Assembly: GCF_001187505.1 (NCBI RefSeq)
Contig: NZ_CP012150.1
Span: 4,092,001 to 4,156,000 of the forward strand
Direction of reading: 5' to 3'
Length of the DNA: 64,000 nucleotides
DNA from: Mycolicibacterium goodii
Lineage (GTDB): Bacteria; Actinomycetota; Actinomycetes; Mycobacteriales; Mycobacteriaceae
Shown: one piece after another, positions 40,309 through 48,297 of the stretch
How positions within the stretch are numbered: position 1 is the stretch's first letter
Layout: the number at the start of each line of letters is the position of its first letter
Notes under the pieces: generated by a model
Databases searched by the model: none
The model's input: only the letters and a program-made list of their open reading frames with translations
What the model was told of the DNA's origin: nothing
Program-made: the position numbers and the translations under genes

Positions 40309-41703
40309 TCAGGTCAAGATGTGCACGAGCTCCTCGACGTCGGGAAGTGATTCGAGGTCACTTATCGCGGCACTCAGCCGACCAGCGATGTCGGCGGGTG
40401 ATGCCGCCGCGGCATACGTAGCGCAATCCGAAGCCTTTGTGGCGAATTCCTGCTGCGTCATCATGTTTTTCGGGTGTCCTTTCGGATAGTCCACCCGGTT
40501 CTGCAAGCTCTCGCCGTCACGGAAGCGGACCGTTACCTTGGCCGGTGTCACGAAGCGGCTCCACTCGCGGTCGATTTCGCCGTCCACGTACGGCTTCACA
40601 CGCGCCGCCAACTCGAGTACGTCGGGACGTTGCAGGTTTTTGGAGGTGAAGTGTCCGATACTCGGTGGCCCGTCGATCCAAGCCGCCGCCACGGTGTAGG
40701 GAATGCTGAACTGCGCCTCGACAACGGTGCGCGGCGCCATTCGAACGTGCTCGGGAACGCAGACCATTTGGTAACCCGGCCCGGTGACACCGACCTCGAT
40801 TGCCTCGATGTCCTCGGCCGGTCGACCGGTCCCGGCGCGTGCTAGGAGAGCCGCGTCTATCGCGGCATGGGTGTCGCGGCAGCACGGATATGGTTTGTAA
40901 CTGAGGTTCAGCAGTTCGAATTGCGTGCCGAGGCCTTTGCGGACGGCGGCGGCGTCAACTCGATTTTGAAGATAGACCCGGAAGAAGCCGTCCGCCCCCT
41001 CGAAAACCTCTTGGGCACCGCGGATGCCGCGCTTGGCCAGTTGCACGGCAACGACTGCCGCCTGGGCGGCCAACGCCGGTTGTAGCCGCTTCATCAGGGA
41101 CGCGTCCCGGGTGACTTGGTGGTTGCCCGCGACCGAGCTGTAAACGATGCCGAACGCGTTGACCATCTCGTCCGGTGTCAGACCGATTGCCCTACCGGCT
41201 GCCGCCGTCGCGCCGAAGTACCCGAGCAGGGAACTGTAGATGAAGCCGCTTTCGACGATGTCGACCTGAACGGCGACGCCCAGTCGGCAGGTGATCTCCA
41301 GGCCGGCGGCAACAGCAGCGATCAAGTCTGCGCCCGTGCACTTTTCGGCCAGCTGCCCGGCGGCGATAGCCGCCGGAACGGTAGAGACACCCGCGTGCAG
41401 GATCGCCGCATCATGCGTGTCGTCATAGTCGCGTGCATGAGCCATCGCAGCATTCACCCACGCCGCGTGATGTGCAGGATACTTCCCCCCGAACACCCAC
41501 ATATCGGCCTGCGGCGTTCCCGCCCACTCGCGGACAAGGGCCGACACGTCCGCTATCGCCTCGGCGGAGGATCCTGCGAGCGCGCAGGCCAAGGTGTCCA
41601 GGATGTTGGTCTTGATGGCTGCGACGACGTCGTGGTCGAGGCTGGCGAGCTCGGTCGTCGATGCAAACTGCGCTACGTCGAGTACGAGATCTCGATGGGT
41701 CAC
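40309..41703 (-). CDS. MmgE/PrpD family protein (copy 3)
   Basis: A 464-residue MmgE/PrpD protein. Landmarks: TNILDTLACALAGSSAE near residue 30, MAHARDYDDTHDAAILHAG near residue 85 (active-site Asp/His region), and LSYKPYPCCRDTHAAIDAAL, the KPYPxCxxxH segment in its canonical form. The GTG start at 41703 follows GAAGGGG; the frame is open upstream but without family pattern. It is divergent from the Fe3+/polyamine-type ABC operon. Of the three copies it is closest to the canonical KPYPCC motif. Confidence 0.88.
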   Translation of the reverse strand: MTHRDLVLDVAQFASTTELASLDHDVVAAIKTNILDTLACALAGSSAEAIADVSALVREWAGTPQADMWVFGGKYPAHHAAWVNAAMAHARDYDDTHDAAILHAGVSTVPAAIAAGQLAEKCTGADLIAAVAAGLEITCRLGVAVQVDIVESGFIYSSLLGYFGATAAAGRAIGLTPDEMVNAFGIVYSSVAGNHQVTRDASLMKRLQPALAAQAAVVAVQLAKRGIRGAQEVFEGADGFFRVYLQNRVDAAAVRKGLGTQFELLNLSYKPYPCCRDTHAAIDAALLARAGTGRPAEDIEAIEVGVTGPGYQMVCVPEHVRMAPRTVVEAQFSIPYTVAAAWIDGPPSIGHFTSKNLQRPDVLELAARVKPYVDGEIDREWSRFVTPAKVTVRFRDGESLQNRVDYPKGHPKNMMTQQEFATKASDCATYAAAASPADIAGRLSAAISDLESLPDVEELVHILT

Positions 41704-41739
41704 AAGTACCCCTTCCGGTGAATGGACCAGCGCGGTGAA

Positions 41740-41772
41740 CGCAATTACGAACTCATAGACGTAATCTAGAAC
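41740..41772 (+). promoter_or_regulatory. Tandem 13-bp operator-like pair between PrpD copy 3 and ABC operon
   Basis: CGCAATTACGAAC (41740-41752) and CGTAATCTAGAAC (41760-41772) are same-strand copies exactly 20 bases apart. The pair is 36 bases from the PrpD copy 3 start on the other strand and 219 bases before the ABC ATPase start. Within it ATTACG and CGTAAT also form an inverted repeat. Confidence 0.6.
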
Positions 41773-41990
41773 ACGGGTTAGAGTAGGTGTGAGCCGGGCC
41801 ACTGTCAATGGGGTAGCGCGCGGGGCGTCCCGCCTTGCGCGAGGCGTGATTGCGGGTCTGGATGCGACGTGGATTCGCTCAAAAACAGTCAAATTCAACA
41901 AATTTCACTGAGACGGTTTACTCGCGACCAAACTATGTGCATAGTTAGCATAGTTCGTGTCCGTGGTGACTCGGATCACAAGGGAGCCCC

Positions 41991-43148
41991 ATGCCAGGAA
42001 CACTCAGCAGATCGCGGACCCATCGTGGCCGCGGCACCGGTACGTCGACGACAAACGGTGGCGTGCAGGTTAATATCCAGAACTTGACGGTGACCTTCAA
42101 GGGCAAGGTCGCGGTCGACAACCTCAGCCTCGCCATCACGCCGGGGGAAATGCTGGTCCTCCTGGGACCGTCTGGGTGCGGCAAGACCACGACCATGCGT
42201 TCACTGGTCGGCCTGCAACAGCCCGACGCGGGAACCATCACAATCGGTGACCGCGTGGTGTTCGACTCGAGGTCGGGCGTCGACTTACCAGTCAACGCCC
42301 GCAATGTCGGCATGGTGTTCCAGAGTTACGCGATCTGGCCGCACATGACCGTCGCGCAGAACATCGCGTTCCCGTTGCGAATGCAGAAGCGACCCAAATC
42401 TGAGATCGCCGACCGTGTTTCGGTTGCGCTGGATACCGTCGGTCTATCCGGCCTCGGAGACCGCGGGGCCAGCATGCTCAGCGGTGGGCAGATGCAGCGT
42501 GTCGCCCTGGCGCGCAGCTTTGTCATGGAGCCGGTCATGTTGCTGCTCGACGAGCCGCTGAGCAACCTCGACGCCAAACTGCGGGAGAAGCTGCGCTTCG
42601 AGCTCCGCGAGTTGCAGCAGCGCTTGCAGATGACAGCCGTCTACGTGACACACGATCAGACCGAAGCATTGGCTCTGGCCGATCGGATCGCGATCATGCA
42701 GGACGGCGTCATCCGGCAGTTGGGTTCCCCGGCAGAGCTATACACCCGGCCGAATTCGACTTTCGTGGCCGATTTCCTCGGGGTGGACAACATATTCCCC
42801 GCCTCGGTCGTGAGTAGTCGGGCGAGTGCCGGTTGTGTGGTGCGCCTGGATTCCTGCGATACCCCGATCGAAGCGACTGATCAACCGGGCGAGCAGGAGC
42901 GCACCAATCTGTGCATTCGCCCAGAGGACATCTGCCTATCCGCTGCACCGTCCTATGATGCCGTGAACTCCTTGCCGGCGACGGTGGACTCGTTGAGTTA
43001 TCTGGGCGACCGCATCCGATACCACGTATCAGTCGGTCCCGAGCTACGGTTCACAGTCACCCGGCCGGTCGACGAGCCAGCCCTGGCACCGGGTGACGAC
43101 GCCACGATCACCCTACCCGCCGACAAAGTTCAACTTCTCGGGCGGTAG
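41991..43148 (+). CDS. ABC transporter ATP-binding protein (PotA/FbpC-like)
   Basis: A 385-residue ATPase of the iron/spermidine/putrescine group. Walker A GPSGCGKTTT, signature LSGGQMQR, Walker B MLLLDEPLSNLDAK, H-loop VTHDQTEA, followed by a C-terminal TOBE-type regulatory domain of about 120 residues (CIRPEDICLSAAP). The first about 25 residues before VQVNIQNLTVTFKG are not conserved, and the GTG-encoded valine there (VQVNIQ) could be the true start. The permease begins two bases after its stop. Confidence 0.94.
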   Translation: MPGTLSRSRTHRGRGTGTSTTNGGVQVNIQNLTVTFKGKVAVDNLSLAITPGEMLVLLGPSGCGKTTTMRSLVGLQQPDAGTITIGDRVVFDSRSGVDLPVNARNVGMVFQSYAIWPHMTVAQNIAFPLRMQKRPKSEIADRVSVALDTVGLSGLGDRGASMLSGGQMQRVALARSFVMEPVMLLLDEPLSNLDAKLREKLRFELRELQQRLQMTAVYVTHDQTEALALADRIAIMQDGVIRQLGSPAELYTRPNSTFVADFLGVDNIFPASVVSSRASAGCVVRLDSCDTPIEATDQPGEQERTNLCIRPEDICLSAAPSYDAVNSLPATVDSLSYLGDRIRYHVSVGPELRFTVTRPVDEPALAPGDDATITLPADKVQLLGR

Positions 43149-43150
43149 CG

Positions 43151-44902
43151 ATGGCGATAACACTCGACGTTCCTCGCGAAGCCACGGCACGGCCACTCCC
43201 CACGCGACGACGTTCGTCATGGGCGATCCGCGGGACCGCGGTCTTCATCGGCATCGTCCTCATCGCTCTCGTCGTGGTGCCCATGGGCACGCTTCTGGTG
43301 GCGGCATTCACCGACAGCCCTCCGCGTCCAGGGGCGCCGCTAGGAAGCTTCACATTGGAAAACCTCGTCGCCCTGACGTCCGTCGGCAACCGTGCCGCAC
43401 TGATGAACACCGTCATCATCGGTGTGTGCGCCACCGTGCTGGCATTGGCGATCGGCGCCACGCTGGCCTGGATCTCGGCCCGTACAGACGTGCCGTTGCG
43501 CGGCCTGGTCCAGCTGGCCGCCATCATGCCGATGTTCACCTCGTCGTTGGTCGGCGCACTCGCTTGGTCGCTGCTCGGATCGCCCGAACAGGGCTACCTC
43601 AACATCGTGTTGCGCGGAGTCGGGCTGCCCGACCTCGTCAACATCTACTCGCTACCCGGAATCATTTTCGTTGCAGGCGTGTACTACTCGCCGTACACCT
43701 TCCTACTCGTTCACGCCGCGTTGAGCCTGATGAATCCGGAGTTGGAGGAGGCGGCATATGTGCACGGTGCGAAGTTCCGCGACGTGGTCACGAATGTCAC
43801 GTTGAAACTCGCCATGCCCGCTCTACTGGGTGCGGGGACGTTGACGCTCGTCATGATCACCGAGAACTTCCCGATCCCGCAGGTGCTCGGTTCACCGCAG
43901 GGCATTCAGACCATGCCGACGCAGATCTATCAGCTGATGGCGATGGCGCCGTCGCGTCCGAACGAGGCCAGCGCGGCCGGCGCGGGACTGCTGGTGCTGA
44001 CCGGGGTACTGGTGTATGTGCAGCGCAGAGTGCTGGCCAGCCGGGACTTCACGACGGTGTCCGGCAAGGGCTTCAAGCCGACAAGACAGAAGCTTGGTGT
44101 CTGGCGGTGGCCGGCGTTGTCGCTCGCGGTGCTGTATGCCTTCGTCGCGGTGGTGCTGCCCACGTTTGCCTTATTGCAGTCGGCATTTCGCAACAACCCG
44201 TACACACGGGATGTGGCGGCCATGTTCGCGCCGAATTCGTTCAGCATGAATAATTTCCGTGACGTGCTGATGTCAGACGATCTGCACAGCAGCTTGCTGA
44301 ACAGCTTGATGATCGGGCTGGGCACGGCAGTGGTGGGCGGTGCCATCTACCTTCTTCTCGGCTACTACGTGCATCGCACCAAAGGCTCCGGCTCGCGAAC
44401 CTTCTCCTACGTGGCGATGTGGCCGGCCGCGGTGCCTGCCCTGGTCATCGGGTTGGGATATCTGTGGTCATGGTCGGGGGTTTCGATCGTCTACGGGACG
44501 CTGGCGATCCTGATCCTCGGTTTCATCGGGCACTTGCTCCCCCAGGGGTTCCAGTCGATTTCGTCGTCGCTGATCCAGGTGCACAGTGATCTCGAGGAAA
44601 GCGCGCAGGTGTCAGGCGCCAGCCGACTGCGGGCCGCGTGGGAGATTCTCGTGCCGCTGATCCGCACCGGTGTGGTCTCCACCATGCTTCTGCTGTTCAT
44701 TCTGTCGATGCGGGAGATCAGTGTCGCGATCTTCCTCTTCACCTCGAAGACCCAACCGCTGTCCGTTGCCATCTACAACACTTGGGAAACCGGGCGCCTC
44801 CCACCGGTCGCGGCAATGAGCCTCATCTACATCGCGGTGCTGGTGGTGCTGACCATGGTGTCTCGCCGCTGGTTCGGAGTCGAGTCGGACCGAACCAAAT
44901 GA
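43151..44902 (+). CDS. ABC transporter permease, fused double-domain (FbpB-like)
   Basis: A 583-residue inner-membrane permease with two homologous halves of about six helices each. EAA loops are seen in each half: LEEAAYVHGAKFRDVVTNVT and LEESAQVSGASRLRAAWEIL. This single-chain layout is typical of Fe3+/2-aminoethylphosphonate/thiamine-type ABC systems. Works with the ATPase upstream and the binding protein downstream. Confidence 0.94.
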   Translation: MAITLDVPREATARPLPTRRRSSWAIRGTAVFIGIVLIALVVVPMGTLLVAAFTDSPPRPGAPLGSFTLENLVALTSVGNRAALMNTVIIGVCATVLALAIGATLAWISARTDVPLRGLVQLAAIMPMFTSSLVGALAWSLLGSPEQGYLNIVLRGVGLPDLVNIYSLPGIIFVAGVYYSPYTFLLVHAALSLMNPELEEAAYVHGAKFRDVVTNVTLKLAMPALLGAGTLTLVMITENFPIPQVLGSPQGIQTMPTQIYQLMAMAPSRPNEASAAGAGLLVLTGVLVYVQRRVLASRDFTTVSGKGFKPTRQKLGVWRWPALSLAVLYAFVAVVLPTFALLQSAFRNNPYTRDVAAMFAPNSFSMNNFRDVLMSDDLHSSLLNSLMIGLGTAVVGGAIYLLLGYYVHRTKGSGSRTFSYVAMWPAAVPALVIGLGYLWSWSGVSIVYGTLAILILGFIGHLLPQGFQSISSSLIQVHSDLEESAQVSGASRLRAAWEILVPLIRTGVVSTMLLLFILSMREISVAIFLFTSKTQPLSVAIYNTWETGRLPPVAAMSLIYIAVLVVLTMVSRRWFGVESDRTK

Positions 44903-44942
44903 CCATCGGCTCAATCCTATTCGCTACTCGAAAGGCACAACG

Positions 44943-46046
44943 ATGAAAACCATCAGTCGGCGCTCGGCGTTCGGTGTGATCGTCGCCGGGCTCGTGCTGT
45001 CCAGCGCCGCCTGCGGCGGGTCGGCAGGACAGATGCAACAGGGCCAGCCACTGGTCATCGACGACGAGACCATTGCCACCGCCGAGCTGGTCGACGCCGC
45101 CAGCCAAGAAGGAGCGCTCACGGTCTACACGGCCGTCAACGAGGCCACCACGACGGCCATGAATGACGCATTCACCGAGGACACCGGGATCCCGGTCGAG
45201 TACGTCCGCAGCCCTTCGGGGCGTCTCTATGAGCGCATCAAGAGTGAAATGGGCGCCGGTAACTTTTCGGCCGATGTGGTCGCAATCGGAGATCCGTCTC
45301 TCGTCGTAGATCTCGACAAGAGCGGCCTGTTCACGCCGTACCAGGTCCCGAGCGATGCCGAGCTGGACCAGCAGTACAAGTCCAAGAACGGCACGTACTA
45401 CACGTACGCATCGTCGCCGACTGTGCTGGCGTACAACACTGAGGCATACCAGGGGACGCCGCCGACCTCATGGGCACAGCTTGTTGACGGTAACGGGCAG
45501 AACCGGTTCGGGTTGGTCCAGGCATCGGCGAGCGCGGGCGGATGGCGGCTCGCGTTGTTTATGCGGGAGAAGCTCGGCAATGGGTCCGATTCCTACTGGC
45601 GCAGCCTCGCCGCGACCAAGCCACTGTTGGACACGTCGACCGGGTCACTGACCGAGAAGCTGGCGCGGGGCGAGATCGCCATCGCTGCCGCCCGGCCGCC
45701 GGAGATCGCTGAAGCGCAAAAAGACGGTGCGCCAGTCGAACTCATCTGGCCTACCGACGGCACACCCGTGCACGGCGTCTACATGGGCGTGACGGCTAAA
45801 GCTCCACACCCGAATGCAGCCAAGCTCTACGCGAACTGGGTGATGTCCAAGAGGGGTCAAACAGTGCAAGCCGAGTTTGGCGCCGACTACGCCGTGCGGG
45901 ACGGTGTCGAGAACCCCACCATCAACGACAAGCCTGCTCCCGCGCTAGCGGACATCCAACCCAACTTCGTCCCGGACGAGGTTTCCATCGAACGGCGTGA
46001 TCTATGGGTCCCGGAGTGGAACAAGGTCTTCGGCGTCAGCGGGTGA
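44943..46046 (+). CDS. ABC transporter substrate-binding lipoprotein (FbpA/SBP_bac_6-like)
   Basis: A 367-residue binding lipoprotein; signal with twin Arg (SRRSAF) and lipobox SSAAC (cysteine near residue 24). The mature part begins with the family pattern GALTVYTAVNEATTTAMNDA, then VRSPSGRLYERIKSE and the interdomain KNGTYYTYASSPTVLAYNTEA. The iron-coordinating tyrosine pair of ferric-binding proteins is not obvious, and the genes around are for CoA-ester catabolism, so an organic compound is a more likely ligand than iron. Confidence 0.93.
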   Translation: MKTISRRSAFGVIVAGLVLSSAACGGSAGQMQQGQPLVIDDETIATAELVDAASQEGALTVYTAVNEATTTAMNDAFTEDTGIPVEYVRSPSGRLYERIKSEMGAGNFSADVVAIGDPSLVVDLDKSGLFTPYQVPSDAELDQQYKSKNGTYYTYASSPTVLAYNTEAYQGTPPTSWAQLVDGNGQNRFGLVQASASAGGWRLALFMREKLGNGSDSYWRSLAATKPLLDTSTGSLTEKLARGEIAIAAARPPEIAEAQKDGAPVELIWPTDGTPVHGVYMGVTAKAPHPNAAKLYANWVMSKRGQTVQAEFGADYAVRDGVENPTINDKPAPALADIQPNFVPDEVSIERRDLWVPEWNKVFGVSG

Positions 46047-46095
46047 CGACGCTCAAAAACACTCGCATCTACGACAACAGGGGAGGTTCTCGAGC

Positions 46096-47283
46096 ATGGT
46101 TGCCCTCGACGGTGTCCGCGTCATCGACCTCGGGCAGTTCTACTTCGGACCGTACTGCTCGATGCTGCTGGCGCGCCTTGGCGCGGACGTCATCAAAGTC
46201 GAAGCGCCCGAGGGTGATCCGTACCGGCGCTTGCCGACCGCGTACGACGATGGCACCTCGGTCCAGTTTCGGCTGATCAATTCGGGTAAGCGGCTGCTGC
46301 GGCTGGATCTCAAACAGGCGGACGGGCGTGAGGTGCTGCTGCGACTGGTACGCGAATCCGATGTTCTGGTGCAGAACCTGTCACCGGGAGCTATGGAGCG
46401 GTTCGGCCTCGGCTACGACACCCTGAGCGCCGAGAACCCGCGATTGATCCTGGCGTCGGGCACCGGCTTCGGCTCGTTCGGGCCGTACAGCGGGGAGCCG
46501 GGTATGGACCTCACCATCCAGGCGCGGACCGCGGTGATGAGCACCACTGGCTTCGACGACGGGCCTCCCGTGCGTACCGGGCCTTCGGTGGTCGACTTCC
46601 TCGGTGGCGCCCACCTGATGGGCGGTGTGCTGGCGGCGCTGTTTCAGCGGGAACACACCGGCCGCGGTCAGCATGTGGAGGTCGCCTTGCAGGACGCCGT
46701 CATCCCATCGCTGTCATCGAACATCGCGGGTTTTGTCAACAGCGGCGGGCAGATGCCCGAACGGACGGGCAACCACAACGGCGGTCTGGCGGTGGCGCCA
46801 TACAACGCCTACGAGACAAGTGACGGTTGGATCAGCGTGATCTGCCCCACCGACTCGCATTGGAATCGACTGCGCACGTTGATGAACGATCCGGAAGCTG
46901 ATGAGGATCGCTTTGGATCCATGGCGGGGCGCTGCGCGGAAATGGACGCCGTGGATGCGGTCGTCGCGCGGTGGACGAAGCCCCGACCAAAGGGCGAGCT
47001 GCGAAAGATGTTGATCAAGAAGGGCATTCCTGCTGCGGAGGTCGTGACCCTCGCTGAACTCATGGAGGACCCGCACGTAAGGGCCCGCGGGGTGCTGCGC
47101 ACCGTGCAGGATCCCGCCGGACAATGGTGGACGTTCGGCAGCCCGCTGTTCCTTTCCGATTCACCGGAAGCACCGCCCGTCCGGCCCGGTCGGTTAGGCG
47201 CCGACACCGATTCCATCCTCACCGGTCTGCTGGGGTTCACACCTCAGCAGGTTAGTGACCTCCGCAACGCCGGAGTCGTATAG
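46096..47283 (+). CDS. CoA-transferase family III (CaiB/BaiF-like)
   Basis: A 395-residue class-III CoA-transferase that moves CoA from a donor acyl-CoA to a carboxylate, using an aspartyl-CoA intermediate. Landmarks: VRVIDLGQFYFGPYCSMLLARLGADVIKVE (quoted start VRVIDLGQFYFGPYC), LILASGTGFGSFGPYSGEPGMDLTIQA with the likely catalytic Asp of GMDL, and PYNAYETSDGWISVICPTDSHW. GGGAGG precedes ATG 46096. It follows the binding-protein gene by 49 bases, giving activation of the imported acid as its likely job. Confidence 0.94.
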   Translation: MVALDGVRVIDLGQFYFGPYCSMLLARLGADVIKVEAPEGDPYRRLPTAYDDGTSVQFRLINSGKRLLRLDLKQADGREVLLRLVRESDVLVQNLSPGAMERFGLGYDTLSAENPRLILASGTGFGSFGPYSGEPGMDLTIQARTAVMSTTGFDDGPPVRTGPSVVDFLGGAHLMGGVLAALFQREHTGRGQHVEVALQDAVIPSLSSNIAGFVNSGGQMPERTGNHNGGLAVAPYNAYETSDGWISVICPTDSHWNRLRTLMNDPEADEDRFGSMAGRCAEMDAVDAVVARWTKPRPKGELRKMLIKKGIPAAEVVTLAELMEDPHVRARGVLRTVQDPAGQWWTFGSPLFLSDSPEAPPVRPGRLGADTDSILTGLLGFTPQQVSDLRNAGVV

Positions 47284-47313
47284 CAATTGAACAGCAAGGA
47301 GAAGGGTGAATTC

Positions 47314-47814
47314 ATGGCAGTCAGTACTGAACTCGTGGAGAGAATCAGACAGCAGGTCGGTGACTCGAGTCCGCCCGTGAGCGCGACAATTGACGGGCTC
47401 CTGTCTCGGCGTTACGCGAGGGCGATCGGTGAGGACAACCCGCTGTACTTCGACGAGAACTACGCCAGGGAGCGGGGGTACGACGGCCTGGTTGTACCTC
47501 CGAATTTCCTCCCGTCGTACCTTGATTGGTCAGACGGCGGCCCCGAGGAGGGACTGCGGCCGGACGGCACCCCGGCGCACGAGATGCAGTGGATTCCATT
47601 GGAGGGCGTGCGCATCATGGGCGGCGGTGAGGAGATGCACTTCCACGCCCCAGTGACGGCCGGCACTGAAGTCGTTCTGACGAGCAGCCTCGAGGAAGTG
47701 TCGTCCCGGGATTCCAGGTCGGGCCTGATGTTGATTCTCAAAATCCGCAATGAGTACGTGGCGCGTGACGGCAGACCACTGATGACGTCGATGAGGACGG
47801 TGTTGGGACGATGA
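47314..47814 (+). CDS. MaoC-like FAS1-type dehydratase domain protein (subunit 1)
   Basis: A 166-residue hot-dog protein of the N-terminal MaoC/FAS1-dehydratase type, like the first half of HTD2 or mesaconyl-CoA hydratase. Landmarks: RRYARAIGEDNPLYFDENYARERGYDGLVVPPNF (start RRYARAIGEDNPLYFDE) and EGVRIMGGGEEMHFHAPVTAGTEV. It lacks the active-site Asp/His pair, which its partner supplies. GAAGGG/AAGGAG sites precede ATG 47314, and its stop overlaps the next ATG, which suggests an obligate heteromer. Confidence 0.9.
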   Translation: MAVSTELVERIRQQVGDSSPPVSATIDGLLSRRYARAIGEDNPLYFDENYARERGYDGLVVPPNFLPSYLDWSDGGPEEGLRPDGTPAHEMQWIPLEGVRIMGGGEEMHFHAPVTAGTEVVLTSSLEEVSSRDSRSGLMLILKIRNEYVARDGRPLMTSMRTVLGR

Positions 47815-48287
47815 GCACCATCGATACCGGTCTGACAGTCCGCTTCGCCGAGGACGTGAGCGTCGGCGACCAGATGGCCCCGGAGGTGCACCGCCCCACC
47901 GAGGTTCAGTTGTTCCGATACTGCGCGACTACCTGGAACAGCCACCGCATCCACTTCGACCGCGACTACGCCGCCAGCGAGGGCTACCCGAACGTGCTCG
48001 TGCAGTCACATCTGCACGGGGCGTTCCTGACGAGCCTGTGCACCGGCTGGGCCGGCGAGACGGGGCGCGTTGTTCGCCTCGGCTACTCGGTTCGCCGTTT
48101 CGCCTGCCCGGGTGATGCTTTGCGATGCGAGGGAACGGTCACGGGATTGACCACCGCCGATGGCGGCGTCACCGTATCCCTCGAACTGCGGGAGGTCCGC
48201 GAGTCCGACGGCGTGGTGTGTGCGCAGGGCGAGGCCGACGTCTACCTGCCGGCGCGGAACGGCGCAGAGCCGGCCACAACAGCGTGA
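47811..48287 (+). CDS. MaoC-like dehydratase (subunit 2, catalytic)
   Basis: A 158-residue hot-dog hydratase with the HTD2-like active-site helix TWNSHRIHFDRDYAASEGYP (Asn/His hydratase motif), followed by VLVQSHLHGAF. It hydrates an enoyl-CoA or dehydrates a hydroxyacyl-CoA. Translationally coupled to the upstream MaoC protein (ATGA overlap), so the two probably form the active enzyme. Confidence 0.9.
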   Translation: MSTIDTGLTVRFAEDVSVGDQMAPEVHRPTEVQLFRYCATTWNSHRIHFDRDYAASEGYPNVLVQSHLHGAFLTSLCTGWAGETGRVVRLGYSVRRFACPGDALRCEGTVTGLTTADGGVTVSLELREVRESDGVVCAQGEADVYLPARNGAEPATTA

Positions 48288-48297
48288 GGGAGATCGC

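Noticed and set aside
46064..46076. CGCATCTACGACA, similar to the 13-bp operator element, before the CoA-transferase gene
   Set aside because: No partner 20 bases away on the same strand and only a partial match, so chance is likely.
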